From: Lysobacter luteus
GTDB taxonomy: Bacteria > Pseudomonadota > Gammaproteobacteria > Xanthomonadales > Xanthomonadaceae
Assembly: GCF_907164845.1 (NCBI RefSeq)
Contig: NZ_OU015430.1
Location: 1,974,001 to 2,038,000 of the forward strand
DNA length: 64,000 nucleotides
Reading direction: 5' to 3'
The notes under the pieces are model-generated. The model worked only from the letters and a program-made list of their open reading frames with translations, searched no databases and was not told the DNA's origin. The translations under genes were made by a program, and so were the position numbers. Within the stretch, counting starts at the first letter, position 1, and each line of letters opens with the position of its first letter. Shown piece by piece: positions 1 to 9,732 of this stretch.

Positions 1-1728
1 ATCCAGGCCAAGCGCCAGGCCCGGGCCGGCCTGGCGATCGAGGTCGACCGCGCGATGTACGAGCCGTTCGCGGCGGCGTTCCCGTTCGAGGAGACCCCCG
101 ACCAGCACGCTGCGATCGAGGCCGTGCTGCGCGACCTGCAGTCGAGCCAGCCGATGGACCGGGTGGTGTGCGGCGATGTCGGCTTCGGCAAGACCGAAGT
201 CGCGGTGCGTGCGGCGTTCGCGACCGCGATCGCCGGCAAGCAGGTCGCCGTGCTGGTCCCGACCACGCTGCTGGCCGAGCAGCACTACCGCAATTTCCGC
301 GACCGCTTCGCCGACTGGCCGCTCAAGGTGGAGGTGCTGTCGCGCTTCAAGACGGCCAAGGAGATCAAGGCCGAACTGGAGAAGGCCGCCGAAGGCACGC
401 TCGACGTCATCGTCGGCACCCACCGACTGCTGCAGAAGGACGTGCGTTTCAAGAACCTCGGCCTCGTGATCGTCGACGAGGAGCAGCGCTTCGGCGTCCG
501 CCAGAAGGAAGCGCTGAAGGCCTTGCGCGCCAATGTCCACCTGCTGACCCTGACCGCTACGCCGATCCCACGCACGCTCAACATGGCGATGGCCGGCCTG
601 CGCGACCTGAGCATCATCGCCACCCCGCCCGCGCACCGGCTGGCGGTGCAGACCTTCGTCGTGCCGTGGGATGACAGCCAGCTGCGCGAAGCGTTCCAGC
701 GCGAGCTCGCCCGCGGCGGCCAGGTGTACTTCCTGCACAACGATGTCGAGAGCATCGGCCGCATGCACCGCGAACTGCAGGAACTGGTGCCCGAGGCGCG
801 CATCGGCGTCGCCCACGGCCAGATGCCCGAGCGCGAGCTGGAGCGGGTGATGCTCGACTTCCACAAGCAGCGCTTCAACGTGCTGCTGTCGACCACCATC
901 ATCGAGTCGGGCATCGATATCCCCAACGCCAACACCATCATCATCAACCGCGCCGACCGGTTCGGACTGGCGCAGCTGCACCAGTTGCGCGGTCGCGTGG
1001 GCCGCAGCCACCACCGCGCCTACGCCTACCTGGTGGTACCCGACCACCGCTCGATCACCGCCGACGCGAAGAAACGGCTCGATGCCATCGCGGCGATGGA
1101 TGAACTGGGCGCCGGCTTCACCCTGGCCACCCACGACCTGGAGATCCGCGGCGCCGGCGAGCTGCTGGGCGAGGACCAGAGCGGGCAGATGGCCGAGGTC
1201 GGCTTCAGCCTCTACACCGAGTTGCTGGAGCGCGCGGTCCGGTCGATCAAGCGCGGCGAACTGCCCGACGTGGACGCCACCGAAGCGCGCGGCGCCGAGG
1301 TCGAGTTGCACGTCCCGGCGCTGATCCCCGAGGACTACCTGCCCGACGTCCACACCCGCCTGACGCTGTACAAGCGCATCGCGGGCGCGCGCGACGCCGA
1401 CGAGCTGCGCGAACTTCAGGTCGAGATGATCGACCGCTTCGGCCTGCTGCCCGACCCGGCGAAATACCTGTTCGCGATCGCCGACCTCAAGCTGCAGGCC
1501 ACGGCCCTGGGCATCCGCAAGCTCGACATCGGCGAGAGCGGCGGGCGGATCCAGTTCGTCGAGAAGCCCAACGTCGACCCGATGGCGATCATCCGCCTGA
1601 TCCAGGGCCAGCCCCGCCTCTACCGGATGGACGGTCCGGACAGATTGCGCCTGACGCTGGACCTGCCCGGTGCGCCGGAGCGGCTCAATGCGGCGCGCGG
1701 GCTGTTGACGGTGCTCGGCAAGGGCTAA
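1..1728 (+). CDS. mfd: Transcription-repair coupling factor Mfd, C-terminal part (5' end outside window)
   Basis: The reading frame is open from base 1, so the gene starts upstream of the window; about 575 C-terminal residues of a protein that is normally about 1,150 are present. Mfd is a cytoplasmic translocase that releases RNA polymerase stalled at DNA lesions and recruits UvrA for excision repair. The visible part holds the superfamily 2 helicase core: Walker A motif GDVGFGKTEVA near base 170, the DEEQ box (VDEEQRFGV) near base 473, the TATPIPRTL motif near 556, and RGRVGRSHHRAYAYL near 988. The C-terminal TRCF domain follows. The stop is TAA at 1726. Everything seen is intact. The family assignment is secure; only the N-terminal UvrB-like and polymerase-binding domains cannot be checked. 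Confidence 0.97.
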   Translation: MQAKRQARAGLAIEVDRAMYEPFAAAFPFEETPDQHAAIEAVLRDLQSSQPMDRVVCGDVGFGKTEVAVRAAFATAIAGKQVAVLVPTTLLAEQHYRNFRDRFADWPLKVEVLSRFKTAKEIKAELEKAAEGTLDVIVGTHRLLQKDVRFKNLGLVIVDEEQRFGVRQKEALKALRANVHLLTLTATPIPRTLNMAMAGLRDLSIIATPPAHRLAVQTFVVPWDDSQLREAFQRELARGGQVYFLHNDVESIGRMHRELQELVPEARIGVAHGQMPERELERVMLDFHKQRFNVLLSTTIIESGIDIPNANTIIINRADRFGLAQLHQLRGRVGRSHHRAYAYLVVPDHRSITADAKKRLDAIAAMDELGAGFTLATHDLEIRGAGELLGEDQSGQMAEVGFSLYTELLERAVRSIKRGELPDVDATEARGAEVELHVPALIPEDYLPDVHTRLTLYKRIAGARDADELRELQVEMIDRFGLLPDPAKYLFAIADLKLQATALGIRKLDIGESGGRIQFVEKPNVDPMAIIRLIQGQPRLYRMDGPDRLRLTLDLPGAPERLNAARGLLTVLGKG

Positions 1729-1816
1729 CGCGACGCGGCGGGCGCGACTTCCGGCGCTGGACGCGCGCGCCGGATGCGTGCAGGGTTCATCGCACGCAAG
1801 CACCTACGGACCGCCC

Positions 1817-2347
1817 ATGCACACCGGATTCCGCTTCGCCCTGCTCCTGTCGACGCTCGCGATCCTGGCCGGCTGCGCCAGTAACGCCCGCGTCGTGGAC
1901 GCCGGATCAGCGGTCACCTTCGTGGTGGTCCGCCACGCCGAAAAGGCCGCCGGCGATGCCGAGGACCCGCCGCTGACCGCCGAGGGCGAGGCACGCGCGC
2001 GGGCACTGGCCGACAGCCTGGCCGGCACCGACGTCGTCGCGGTGTACTCGACCGCGTTCCAGCGCACCCGCTCGACCGCCGCCCCCACCGCAGCGGCGCA
2101 CGGTCTGGCGGTGACCACCTATGACGCCAAGCAACCGACCGACGCACTCGCGGCGACGCTCCGGCGCACCCACCACTCCGGCACGGTGCTGGTGGTCGGC
2201 CACAGCAACACCGCCCCGGCGATCGCCGCGGCCCTGTGCGGATGCGACGTGGCGTCGATGACCGAGGCCGAATACGGGCGCCGGATGACCGTGCACTTCG
2301 ACGACGACGGTGATGTCACCCTGCTGGTGGCGCCGCTGCCGCGGTGA
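1817..2347 (+). CDS. Histidine phosphatase family lipoprotein
   Basis: A protein of 176 residues. The ATG at 1817 is preferred over an in-frame upstream start because it puts a lipoprotein signal (hydrophobic stretch, then lipobox LAGC) at the N-terminus. The mature part carries the histidine-phosphatase signature RHAEK, with the catalytic His in the RHxE motif, and a second catalytic His in VVGHSN. It resembles SixA/phosphoglycerate-mutase-type phosphatases, here predicted to be attached to a membrane on the periplasmic side. The substrate cannot be told from sequence. It lies alone between mfd and another small lipoprotein gene on the same strand. Confidence 0.85.
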   Translation: MHTGFRFALLLSTLAILAGCASNARVVDAGSAVTFVVVRHAEKAAGDAEDPPLTAEGEARARALADSLAGTDVVAVYSTAFQRTRSTAAPTAAAHGLAVTTYDAKQPTDALAATLRRTHHSGTVLVVGHSNTAPAIAAALCGCDVASMTEAEYGRRMTVHFDDDGDVTLLVAPLPR

Positions 2348-2410
2348 CGCCGTCATGGCATTCACAGCCCTCGCGCTAGCGTCGGCGGACCTTCCGACGA
2401 CGGTGCCGCC

Positions 2411-2788
2411 ATGTCCCGCAACCTGCTCCTGGCCTGCCTGATGGCCTCCACACTCCCGGCCTGCGCCAGCGGCGGCGCCTCCGTCGCGCCGACCGGTCAA
2501 CCCATCGTCATGCAGGTCGGCGAGCGCGTGGTGCTGCCGGACCGGTCGACCTTGCGCTACGTAGGGGTGACGGCCGATTCGCGCTGCCCGCCGGGTGTCC
2601 AATGCATCCGTGCCGGCGATGCGGACGTGGCGTTCGAGCACACCCCCGATGGCGGCAGCGCCGCCGCGGTCACGCTCAATACACCCGAGGCGGCGTCGAC
2701 GGTGGTCGCCGGCTGGCGGCTGCAGCTGCTTTCACTCGCGTTCGGCGAGGCGCCCGCGGCGACCGTGCAGGTCGATCCGGACCGCTAA
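2411..2788 (+). CDS. Small putative lipoprotein of unknown function
   Basis: A protein of 125 residues with an N-terminal signal ending in a lipobox-like LPAC. The mature part is a compact beta-rich domain with a Cys pair in the segment DSRCPPGVQCIRAGDADV and a hydrophobic C-terminal strand. I recall similar conserved small lipoproteins in xanthomonads but cannot assign a function. It follows the phosphatase lipoprotein by about 60 bases on the same strand, so co-transcription is possible. Coding is supported by the signal peptide and by the placement between two other exported proteins. Confidence 0.7.
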   Translation: MSRNLLLACLMASTLPACASGGASVAPTGQPIVMQVGERVVLPDRSTLRYVGVTADSRCPPGVQCIRAGDADVAFEHTPDGGSAAAVTLNTPEAASTVVAGWRLQLLSLAFGEAPAATVQVDPDR

Positions 2789-2900
2789 GCCACTTTGCCC
2801 TATTCATCCGGAGCGCATTCGGACCTGTTTGTCAACGCCCCCGATCTGCTTTATGGTCGGAGCCGCAGCCATGTGTACGGCTGCGTACAGGGGGAATTCG

Positions 2901-3350
2901 ATGAACAAGACGGCTCTTTGCCTGCCATTGTTGTTGCTGGCCGCCAGTGCGGCGCACGCGCAGGACGTGGCGGGCTGTCCTCAACTGCCTGCCGGCTCCG
3001 ATCTGGTCTGGGAGCACCGGGCCACCGGCGATGCCGACTTCTGCCGCGCATTGCGTGCGGATGGGAGCGAAGCCTTCGGCCTCTACATCAGCCGCGAGGC
3101 GACGTTCGATCCCAAGCGCGCCAACCGGCAGGAAGCCGGCGCGATCGACGGCCGCGAAGTCCACTGGTACCGCGCCGAACTGGCCACCAAGCCGAACATC
3201 GAGGCACGCGAAACGCTGCTGAAGCTCGACGACGGCCGGGTCGCCCATGTCTGGTTGCAGGCCGCCCCGGGCGCGCCGCTGCAGCAGGCGTTCGACATGG
3301 CTTCCGGGCTGCGTTTCGGCGCCGACCGCCAAGTCGCGGCCGGCCAGTAA
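2901..3350 (+). CDS. Secreted hypothetical protein
   Basis: A protein of 149 residues. The ATG at 2901 is chosen because it opens directly onto a clean Sec signal (MNKTALCLPLLLLAASAAHA, cleavage after AHA) and follows a GGGG purine stretch at 2890-2894. The mature protein has two Cys (CPQLP and FCRAL), no known motif and a mixed alpha/beta composition. It is predicted to be periplasmic and its function is unknown. It converges with the pirin gene, the two stops lying about 30 bases apart. A GC-rich dyad (3373-3394) spans the gap and could slow transcription from either side, though it lacks a T run. Confidence 0.7.
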   Translation: MNKTALCLPLLLLAASAAHAQDVAGCPQLPAGSDLVWEHRATGDADFCRALRADGSEAFGLYISREATFDPKRANRQEAGAIDGREVHWYRAELATKPNIEARETLLKLDDGRVAHVWLQAAPGAPLQQAFDMASGLRFGADRQVAAGQ

Positions 3351-3381
3351 CCGGCACGACCGCAGGCTGACGGGGCCGGTG

Positions 3382-4239
3382 TCAGAACCGGCCCTCCTGG
3401 TAATCCACGAACGCCTGCATCAGTTCCTGCCGGGTGTTCATCACGAACGGACCGTGCCGCGCGACCGGCTCGCGCAGTGGCCGGCCCGCTACCAGCAGCA
3501 CCCGGCTGTCGGTTGCCTGCGCCTGCAGACGCACGAGCGGACCGCCTCCCAGCACCGCCAGTTGCGGCGCCTCCAGCAGGCGCGCGTCCTCGCCCGCGCC
3601 GATCGACACCGCGCCCTCGAACACGTAGGCGAACGCATTGTGTCCGTCGGGGACGGCGTATTCCCAGGCCGTGCCGGCCGCCAGCGAAATGTCCAGGTAG
3701 ACCGGCTCGGTCGCCGGCTGCACGATCGGTCCGCGCACGTCGCCGATCCCGCCGGCCACGACCTTCACCGTGACACCTGCCGACGGCTGCAACTGCGGGA
3801 TCCGCTCCGGTGCGAACTCCTGGTAACGCGGTTCGACCATCTTGTCGCGCGCCGGCAGGTTGACCCACAGCTGGAAGCCACGCATCCGGCCGGACTCCTG
3901 CTCGGGCATCTCCGAATGGACCAGCCCGCGGCCAGCCGTCATCCATTGCACGCTGCCAGGCACCAGCACGCCCTCGTTGCCGTGGTTGTCCTTGTGCCGC
4001 ATGCGGCCGTCGAGCATGTAGGTCACCGTCTCGAAGCCACGGTGCGGATGGTCGGGGAAGCCGGCGAGATAATCCTCCGGCCGGTCGGTGCCGAACTCGT
4101 CGAGCATCAGGAACGGATCGAGGTCCGGCAGTTGCGGCGTGCCGATCACCCGGGTCAGGCGCACACCGGCGCCGTCGGACGCGGGCGTGCCGTGGACGGT
4201 GCGGTCCACGCGGGCGTAGCGGTCGGTCGAAGTAGCCAT
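3382..4239 (-). CDS. Pirin family protein
   Basis: A protein of 285 residues with the bicupin pirin fold. The metal-site residues of the family are visible: the His pair in FPDHPHRGFETV and the His and Glu in MTAGRGLVHSEMP, as in pirins with quercetin 2,3-dioxygenase activity. The start at 4239 is favoured over an ORF start 84 bases upstream because AGGAG lies about 7 bases before it. A C-terminal cupin segment (VFEGAVSIG) is intact. Pirins are cytoplasmic, and their role varies between redox sensing, flavonol oxidation and interaction with metabolic enzymes. A second, sequence-distinct pirin occurs at 62102-62998. Confidence 0.9.
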   Translation of the reverse strand: MATSTDRYARVDRTVHGTPASDGAGVRLTRVIGTPQLPDLDPFLMLDEFGTDRPEDYLAGFPDHPHRGFETVTYMLDGRMRHKDNHGNEGVLVPGSVQWMTAGRGLVHSEMPEQESGRMRGFQLWVNLPARDKMVEPRYQEFAPERIPQLQPSAGVTVKVVAGGIGDVRGPIVQPATEPVYLDISLAAGTAWEYAVPDGHNAFAYVFEGAVSIGAGEDARLLEAPQLAVLGGGPLVRLQAQATDSRVLLVAGRPLREPVARHGPFVMNTRQELMQAFVDYQEGRF

Positions 4240-4372
4240 GGTCGGCTCCTGCAGGGTCTTGCCCACAGGATGGTGGCGGGTCTCGCGCAACGCCAGCGGC
4301 AAGGGCGCAAGCCTGTGTTCCACCGTGTGAACGATGGAACCGCCGCCAGTCGCTACCGCCCCTGAACCGCCC

Positions 4373-6529
4373 TCAGCGCCTGGCCAGCCGCCAACACCGG
4401 TGGATGCGGGCGTGGCGGGCGAAATCGGGCGGGATGGTGGCAGCGCTGATCTCCTCGAACCGGGCGAACTCGGCCACGGCGGCTTCGTCGAGCTTGAACC
4501 GCCGGAAATTGTTGGAGAAATACAGCACCCCGTCGGTCGACAGCCGGTCCACCGCGGCCCTCAGCAGGCGCACGTGCTCGGCCTGCACGTCGAAGTCGCC
4601 GGCGCGCTTGGAGTTGGAGAACGTCGGGGGGTCGCAGAACACCAGGTCGTACTCACCGCGGTCGGCCTCGAGCCAGGACACTGCGTCGGCCTGTACCAGC
4701 TTGTGGCGGGCACCACCAATGCCGTTTTCGGCGAGGTTGTCGGCGCACCACTGCAGGTAGGTCGCCGAGAGGTCGACGGTAGTGGTGGCTCGGGCGCGGC
4801 CGACCGCTGCCTGCACGGTGGCGGCGCCGGTGTAGCCGAACAGGTTGAGGAAGCGGGTGTCCTCGGCCTCTGCCGCAATGCGCAGGCGCAGCGGCCGGTG
4901 GTCGAGGAACAGGCCGGTGTCCAGGTAGTCGAACAGGTTGACCCGCAGCCGTGCGTCACCCTCGCGCACGACGATGAACTCGCCACGCTGGTCGAACCGG
5001 CCGTACTTGCTCCCACCTTTGCCGCGCGTCCGTGTCTTCAGTGCGACATGCTCGCGCGGGACCTGGAAGACTTCCCGCGCGGCAGCCATCAATTCGTTGA
5101 GACGGCGGCGCTGCACGGGCTCCGGGATTTCCGCCGGCGCGGCGTACTCCTGCACGTGCAGGAAGGTGCGCGGGGTGGCTTCGTCCGTGGTGTAGACGTC
5201 GATCGCCGCGGCGTACTCGGGCAGGTCGGCGTCGTAGGCGCGGAAGCAGGCGACGTCCTCGCGCTGCCGCCACGGTTTGAGCCGGCGCAGGTTCCGGCGC
5301 AGGCGGTTGGCGACCATCTGCGCGCCTTCGCCCAGCGGTGCCTGCGCCCCGGCGGGCGCCTCGCGGCGTGCGGGTGCGACCGGGTCGACCACGATCAACG
5401 TGCACTCGATCGCGCCGTTGAACAGCTGGTACTTCTTCTGGGCGCGCAGGCCGGTGGCGTGGGCCAGCTCGGCGTCGCCACACAGCAGGCTCGCACGCCA
5501 GCCGGGGACCGCGTTTCGAAGGCCGTCGCCCAGCGCGCGATACAGCGCGGGGTCGGCAGCGAGCCGGATGTCGTACGGCGGATTGCAGACCGCCAGCCCG
5601 CGTTCGGGCACCCCGTCGGCGAAGGTATCCGGAGCAAGCGAATCGACCCCGGCCACGCGCAGGTCGATCAGGCCGGCGAGCCCGGCCATGACCTCGTTGT
5701 CGCGCGCCGCGCGGGTGGCGTGCGGATCACTGTCGCGGCCGAAGAACGCTGGACGCAGCGCCGAACGGCCGGCCTCCTCGCGCGCCAGCGCTTCGCTGCG
5801 CAGTCGTGCCCACGCCGCCTCGTCGAATCCCTTCCAGCGGGTTGGCGGGAAACCGCCGTGGCGCAACAGCCCCGGCGCCACGTCGGCGGCCATCAACGCA
5901 CCCTCGATCAGCAGCGTGCCGCTGCCGCACATCGGGTCCAGCAGCGCACCGCCGTCCGCGTAAACCTGCGGCCAGCGCCCGCGCAGCAGCACCGCGGCGG
6001 CGAGGTTCTCCTTCAGTGGTGCCTCACCCTGTTGCTGGCGCCAGCCACGGCGGTGCAGCGGGCCGCCACCGAGATCGATCGAGACGATCGCGCGGCCCTT
6101 GCGGACGACCAGGTTCAGGCGCAGGTCCGGGTGTTCGACGTCGACATCGGGGCGCGCGCCGGTGGCGTCGCGCATGACGTCAACGACCGCATCCTTGACC
6201 CGCTGGGCGGCGTAGCGGGCATGGGTCAGTCCGTCGCCGGATACGTGCGCATCGACCGCGATGGTGTCGCCGTCGGCGAGGTGCTCCGGCCACGGCAGCG
6301 CAGCGACGCCCGCATACAGCGCGTGCTCGTCGGGGCAGTCGAACTCGGCGATCGGCCACAGCACGCGGCTGGCCAGGCGTGACCAGAGCACCGCCTTCTG
6401 GGCGTCCACCAGCTCGCCTTCGACATTGACGCCGGCAATGGCGGCGGTGGCGCGTTTGCATCCCAGCGCGAGCAGCTCGTCTGCGAGCAGGTATTCCAGG
6501 CCCTTGCCGCAACTTGCGAAGAATTTCAT
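4373..6529 (-). CDS. rlmL: Bifunctional 23S rRNA methyltransferase RlmKL (m2G2445 / m7G2069)
   Basis: A protein of 718 residues, the full length expected of the RlmK-RlmL fusion found in gammaproteobacteria. The N-terminal THUMP-like region (about residues 40-155) is followed by the RlmL methyltransferase with DPMCGSGT at residues 198-205 and the catalytic NPPY motif. The C-terminal half is the RlmK methyltransferase with [10 protein letters not shown] (AdoMet binding) and CDPPTFSNS. It modifies two guanosines in 23S rRNA during ribosome assembly. One base separates its start codon from the stop of the upstream hydrolase gene, so both are probably read from one transcript. Confidence 0.96.
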   Translation of the reverse strand: MKFFASCGKGLEYLLADELLALGCKRATAAIAGVNVEGELVDAQKAVLWSRLASRVLWPIAEFDCPDEHALYAGVAALPWPEHLADGDTIAVDAHVSGDGLTHARYAAQRVKDAVVDVMRDATGARPDVDVEHPDLRLNLVVRKGRAIVSIDLGGGPLHRRGWRQQQGEAPLKENLAAAVLLRGRWPQVYADGGALLDPMCGSGTLLIEGALMAADVAPGLLRHGGFPPTRWKGFDEAAWARLRSEALAREEAGRSALRPAFFGRDSDPHATRAARDNEVMAGLAGLIDLRVAGVDSLAPDTFADGVPERGLAVCNPPYDIRLAADPALYRALGDGLRNAVPGWRASLLCGDAELAHATGLRAQKKYQLFNGAIECTLIVVDPVAPARREAPAGAQAPLGEGAQMVANRLRRNLRRLKPWRQREDVACFRAYDADLPEYAAAIDVYTTDEATPRTFLHVQEYAAPAEIPEPVQRRRLNELMAAAREVFQVPREHVALKTRTRGKGGSKYGRFDQRGEFIVVREGDARLRVNLFDYLDTGLFLDHRPLRLRIAAEAEDTRFLNLFGYTGAATVQAAVGRARATTTVDLSATYLQWCADNLAENGIGGARHKLVQADAVSWLEADRGEYDLVFCDPPTFSNSKRAGDFDVQAEHVRLLRAAVDRLSTDGVLYFSNNFRRFKLDEAAVAEFARFEEISAATIPPDFARHARIHRCWRLARR

Positions 6530-6530
6530 G

Positions 6531-7055
6531 TCAGAGCGCCGCCAGCAGTTGGCCGAACGCGTCGGCGCTGGCCTGCACGTGCCGGGACAGGCGATGGCCG
6601 TCGTCGACCATCAGCAGCCGCGCGCGGCGGCTGGCCGCCCAGGCGAGCACGTCGTCGGGCCGGCACAGGTCGTCGTCCCAGCCGTGGATGATCGAGGTGG
6701 GCACCGCCGCCGCATCCAGCGGGTGTGCGGCGTCCATGCGCACCGGCGGCGCCATGAGGAACAGGCCTGCCACCTGCACCTGCAACGACACGTGTCCCGA
6801 GATCCATGCGCCCAGGCTGGAGCCGGCCAGGACCAGCGGACCGCGCGCGGCCGCGGCGCTGGCCAGACCATGCAACCGGCGGACCCGCCCGGCCACGTCA
6901 CCGAGGTCGCCGGCGTCCTGCATGGCGTCCAGGTCGGTGTAGTCGGGGCGTTCGCAGGTCCAACCGAGCCGCTCGGCGGTCTCGGCCAGGGCGGTGACCT
7001 TGGTCGCGTCGGGGCCGCTCTCGAAACCGTGGGAAAGGATGCAGTGTCCGCGCAT
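6531..7055 (-). CDS. Alpha/beta-hydrolase family protein (YcfP/UPF0227-like or dienelactone-hydrolase-like)
   Basis: A protein of 174 residues. The start at 7055 gives [15 protein letters not shown], a typical first strand and oxyanion loop of a small alpha/beta hydrolase. The nucleophile elbow is AGSSLGAW. Asp in HGWDDDLC and His in DDGHRLS complete a plausible catalytic triad. No signal peptide is present, so it should be cytoplasmic. It is the first gene of a two-gene unit with rlmL. The natural substrate is unknown; most relatives are carboxylesterases or thioesterases. It is divergent from the amidase gene at 7173. Confidence 0.85.
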   Translation of the reverse strand: MRGHCILSHGFESGPDATKVTALAETAERLGWTCERPDYTDLDAMQDAGDLGDVAGRVRRLHGLASAAAARGPLVLAGSSLGAWISGHVSLQVQVAGLFLMAPPVRMDAAHPLDAAAVPTSIIHGWDDDLCRPDDVLAWAASRRARLLMVDDGHRLSRHVQASADAFGQLLAAL

Positions 7056-7172
7056 GGGGGGTCGCGCTCGGGAAAAGGTGTGGGCGGGCGTGGCCCGGAC
7101 GCGCCGGGCCGGTCGCGGCAGGCGCGCGCGGCGGCCGCGGCCGTGAATGCGCGCGATGCTAGCATCCGCGCC

Positions 7173-7748
7173 ATGTCGACCGCCCCGGACCGCCTGAAGA
7201 TCCACGTCGATCCGCTGCCCTACGAGGACCGGCTGGAGCCGCGCGACCCGCTGCAGGTCGAACTGGCGGTGATCCATTGCACCGAGTTGCCCGACCTGGC
7301 GACCGCCCGCGGGTACGGCGAGCGCGTGCTCTACCCCGACAGCGGCACCGGCAACTGCGGCCATTTCTATATCGACCGCGACGGCAGCGTGCACCGCTGG
7401 GTGGCGGTCGACCGCATGGCCCACCACGTCCGCGGCCACAACCCGCGTTCGGTCGGCATCGAGCTGGTCAACACCGGCCGCTACCCCCACTGGCTCGACT
7501 CGCGACACCAGGCGATGGACGAGGCGTACCCCGAGGTGCAGATCGACGCACTGGTTGCCCTGCTGCGCCAGTTGCAGGCCGACCTGCCCGGATTGCGCCG
7601 GGTGGCCGGCCACGAGGACCTCGACACCGCGACGGTCGCGGCCACCGACGATCCGGCGCGGCAGGTGCCGCGCAAACGCGACCCGGGCCCGCTGTTTCCG
7701 TGGTCGAAGGTGCTGGCCGCGGTCGACCTCCAGCGCATCCCGCTGTAG
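7173..7748 (+). CDS. N-acetylmuramoyl-L-alanine amidase, AmpD/Amidase_2 type
   Basis: A protein of 191 residues, close to AmpD in length. It has the zinc-ligand pattern of the Amidase_2 family: His35 in VIHCTELP, a His in VAGHEDLD, and an Asp in RDPGPLFPW. No signal peptide is visible, which suits cytoplasmic recycling of anhydro-muropeptides. It differs from textbook AmpD in the middle region, so a role in recycling rather than another cytosolic amidase function is an inference. The gene stands between the divergent hydrolase gene and tesB. The ATG at 7173 is the first start after the GC-rich divergent promoter region. Confidence 0.85.
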   Translation: MSTAPDRLKIHVDPLPYEDRLEPRDPLQVELAVIHCTELPDLATARGYGERVLYPDSGTGNCGHFYIDRDGSVHRWVAVDRMAHHVRGHNPRSVGIELVNTGRYPHWLDSRHQAMDEAYPEVQIDALVALLRQLQADLPGLRRVAGHEDLDTATVAATDDPARQVPRKRDPGPLFPWSKVLAAVDLQRIPL

Positions 7749-7804
7749 TTGGACCGCGGCGCTGCTGGGCCGCTCCGGGAGGCCGGCCACGCCTTGACGG
7801 CCGG

Positions 7805-7810
7805 TATAAT
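7805..7810 (+). promoter_or_regulatory. Candidate -10 box (TATAAT) for the thioesterase gene
   Basis: A perfect TATAAT lies 28 bases upstream of the tesB start in otherwise GC-rich DNA. The TTGACG at 7794 is only 5 bases away, too close to act as its -35 box, and no good -35 is seen at 16-18 bases. A weak or activator-assisted promoter is the simplest reading. Confidence 0.5.
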
Positions 7811-7837
7811 CGCGGCCCCTGCACCCGGCGACCGCGC

Positions 7838-8734
7838 ATGACCTCCCCCGTTACCGAGTTGATCGACCTGCTTTCGCTCGAGCGCCTCGAGGTCAATCTG
7901 TTCCGCGGCCAGAGCCGCGACATCGGTACCAAGTACGTTTTCGGGGGCCAGGTGCTGGGACAGGCGCTGTCGGCCGCGCAGGCGACGCTGGCCGAGGCGC
8001 GCACCGCGCACTCGCTGCACGCCTACTTCCTCAAGGCCGGCGACATTGCCGCGCCGGTCGTCTACCAGGTCGACCGGACGCGTGACGGCGGCAGTTTCTC
8101 GGTGCGCCGGGTCACCGCGATCCAGCACGGCGGCCCGATCTTCTTCCTCGCCGCCTCGTTCCAGAAGGACGAGGACGGCGCCGAACACCAGCTGTCGATG
8201 CCCGAGGTGCCGCAGCCCGAGGACATCGAGCCCGGCCACGCGGTACCCGCCGACGTGATGGCGACGCTGCCCGACAAGATCCAGCGCTGGCTGTCGAAGA
8301 AGGGACCGTTCGAATTCCGTCACGTGTACCCGCGCGACGAGCTCAAGCCGCCCAAGCGACCGCCGTACCAGCAGTTCTGGTTCCGCCTCAGCGAGCGGGT
8401 CGGAGACGCTCCCGAGCTCCACCAGGCGCTGCTCGCCTACGCGTCGGATTTCCACCTGCTCGGTACCGCCACCTTTCCGCACGGCATCAGCTACTACCAG
8501 CCGAACGTGCAGATGGCTTCGCTCGACCACGCGATGTGGTTCCACCGCCCGTTCCGCGCCGACGAATGGCTGCTGTACTCGATGGACAGCCCCAGCGCGC
8601 AGGGTTCGCGCGGGCTCGCGCGTGGCCAGATCTACGACCGCGAGGGGCACCTCGTCGCCAGCACGTCCCAGGAAGGGTTGATCCGCGTGGTCAAGGACGC
8701 GGCCGCCGCGGGCCACGTCCCGGCACGGGGATAG
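7838..8734 (+). CDS. tesB: Acyl-CoA thioesterase II
   Basis: A protein of 298 residues, near the usual length of TesB (about 286). It has two hotdog domains: the N-terminal one with FRGQSRDIGTKYVFGGQVLGQ and HSLHAYFLKAGD, and the C-terminal one with ASLDHAMWFHRPFRADEW and GSRGLARGQIYDREGHLVAS. These are the hallmark segments of the family, which hydrolyses medium- and long-chain acyl-CoA to free acid in the cytoplasm. The next gene starts 2 bases after its stop, indicating co-transcription. Confidence 0.95.
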   Translation: MTSPVTELIDLLSLERLEVNLFRGQSRDIGTKYVFGGQVLGQALSAAQATLAEARTAHSLHAYFLKAGDIAAPVVYQVDRTRDGGSFSVRRVTAIQHGGPIFFLAASFQKDEDGAEHQLSMPEVPQPEDIEPGHAVPADVMATLPDKIQRWLSKKGPFEFRHVYPRDELKPPKRPPYQQFWFRLSERVGDAPELHQALLAYASDFHLLGTATFPHGISYYQPNVQMASLDHAMWFHRPFRADEWLLYSMDSPSAQGSRGLARGQIYDREGHLVASTSQEGLIRVVKDAAAAGHVPARG

Positions 8735-8736
8735 GC

Positions 8737-9594
8737 ATGCGCAAGGTCTTCAGCAGCCAGCGGCTCGAGAACGTCGAAGGCGTGGCCGACCTGCTGCGCG
8801 AGGCCGGCATCGAGGTGCGCATCACCGACGGCCGCTCCTACCGCGGCAACCGGCGCGGCGCCTTCAGCTACAGCGACCGCTCGGCCCCGGTTCCGGCGGT
8901 CTGGGTGGTGCGCTCCGACCAGCAGGTGCAGGCCCGTGAGCTGCTGCGCGACGCGGGCCTGATCGACAGCACCCGCAACGAAGGCAGCTACCTGCCCAGC
9001 ACGTTCCACTTCCGCTCACAGCAGGAACCCGAGGGCAGGAGCACGGCGCAGAAGCGGATGTTCCGGTTCAAGGTCGGGCTGATCGTGGTCGCCGTGGCCA
9101 TCGCCGGCGTGGCGATGATGCGCGGCATGGACCTGCCCACCCCGGGTGCCGCGCCGGTGCAGGAACTGGCCAACCCGCCGTTCGATGGCTCGGTCGCAGC
9201 GACGCTGCTGCCGGTGGCCCAGGCCGTGTTCGAAAGCGAACTCGGCGAGGTCGACACGCCGGTCGCCTGCCTCGGGGTCGACAACGTGGATGCGTCGATC
9301 CGATTGATCCAGTCGCTGCAGCGCGACGGGCTGACGCTGGTGCAGGCGTCGGCCTGTGTCGAGGAAGCCGACGAGGCGCGCGGCAGCTACCACCGCGGCT
9401 CGGGCAGCGAGGCGATGATCGCCCGCGTCGGCGCGTTCCGGCCGTCCGCGGCCGACCGCGGCACGATCGAGTACAGCGCCTACCACCACCGCATGTGGGC
9501 CAGCTACAAGACCCTGGAGGTCGCCCGCGTAGATGGTGCGTGGCAGGTGGTCGACGTGGTCCGCCACGTGCGCAGCCGCGGCGTGGGGTTCTGA
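8737..9594 (+). CDS. DUF2007-type N-terminal domain membrane protein
   Basis: A protein of 285 residues. Residues 1 to about 80 look like the DUF2007 putative signal-transducing domain: SSQRLENVEGVADLLREAGI, then VWVVRSDQQVQARELLRDAG, a two beta-alpha unit pattern. One transmembrane segment follows at about residues 108-125 (VGLIVVAVAIAGVAMM). The C-terminal 155 residues form a soluble domain with two Cys (VACLGVDN and ASACVEEA) that I do not recognise. It should be anchored in the inner membrane. It sits directly behind tesB, and its function is unknown. Confidence 0.8.
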   Translation: MRKVFSSQRLENVEGVADLLREAGIEVRITDGRSYRGNRRGAFSYSDRSAPVPAVWVVRSDQQVQARELLRDAGLIDSTRNEGSYLPSTFHFRSQQEPEGRSTAQKRMFRFKVGLIVVAVAIAGVAMMRGMDLPTPGAAPVQELANPPFDGSVAATLLPVAQAVFESELGEVDTPVACLGVDNVDASIRLIQSLQRDGLTLVQASACVEEADEARGSYHRGSGSEAMIARVGAFRPSAADRGTIEYSAYHHRMWASYKTLEVARVDGAWQVVDVVRHVRSRGVGF

Positions 9595-9732
9595 CGGCCG
9601 CCTGTCACATCCTCCGGCCGGCGTCGTCTGGACCGGCATGGACACCACATCGACCTTCCGCTCGGCCCGCGCTTACCATCGGGCCATGACCGTGCCGACT
9701 CCCAACCCCGCCGCTGCCGGCCGGAGGCGACG

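Noticed and set aside
4334..6382. 682-residue open frame on the plus strand opposite rlmL
   Set aside because: Antisense shadow of a well-conserved gene in high-GC DNA; no ribosome site, no recognisable domain.
7794..7799. TTGACG as a -35 box for tesB
   Set aside because: Only 5 bases before TATAAT; the spacing is impossible for a sigma-70 promoter.
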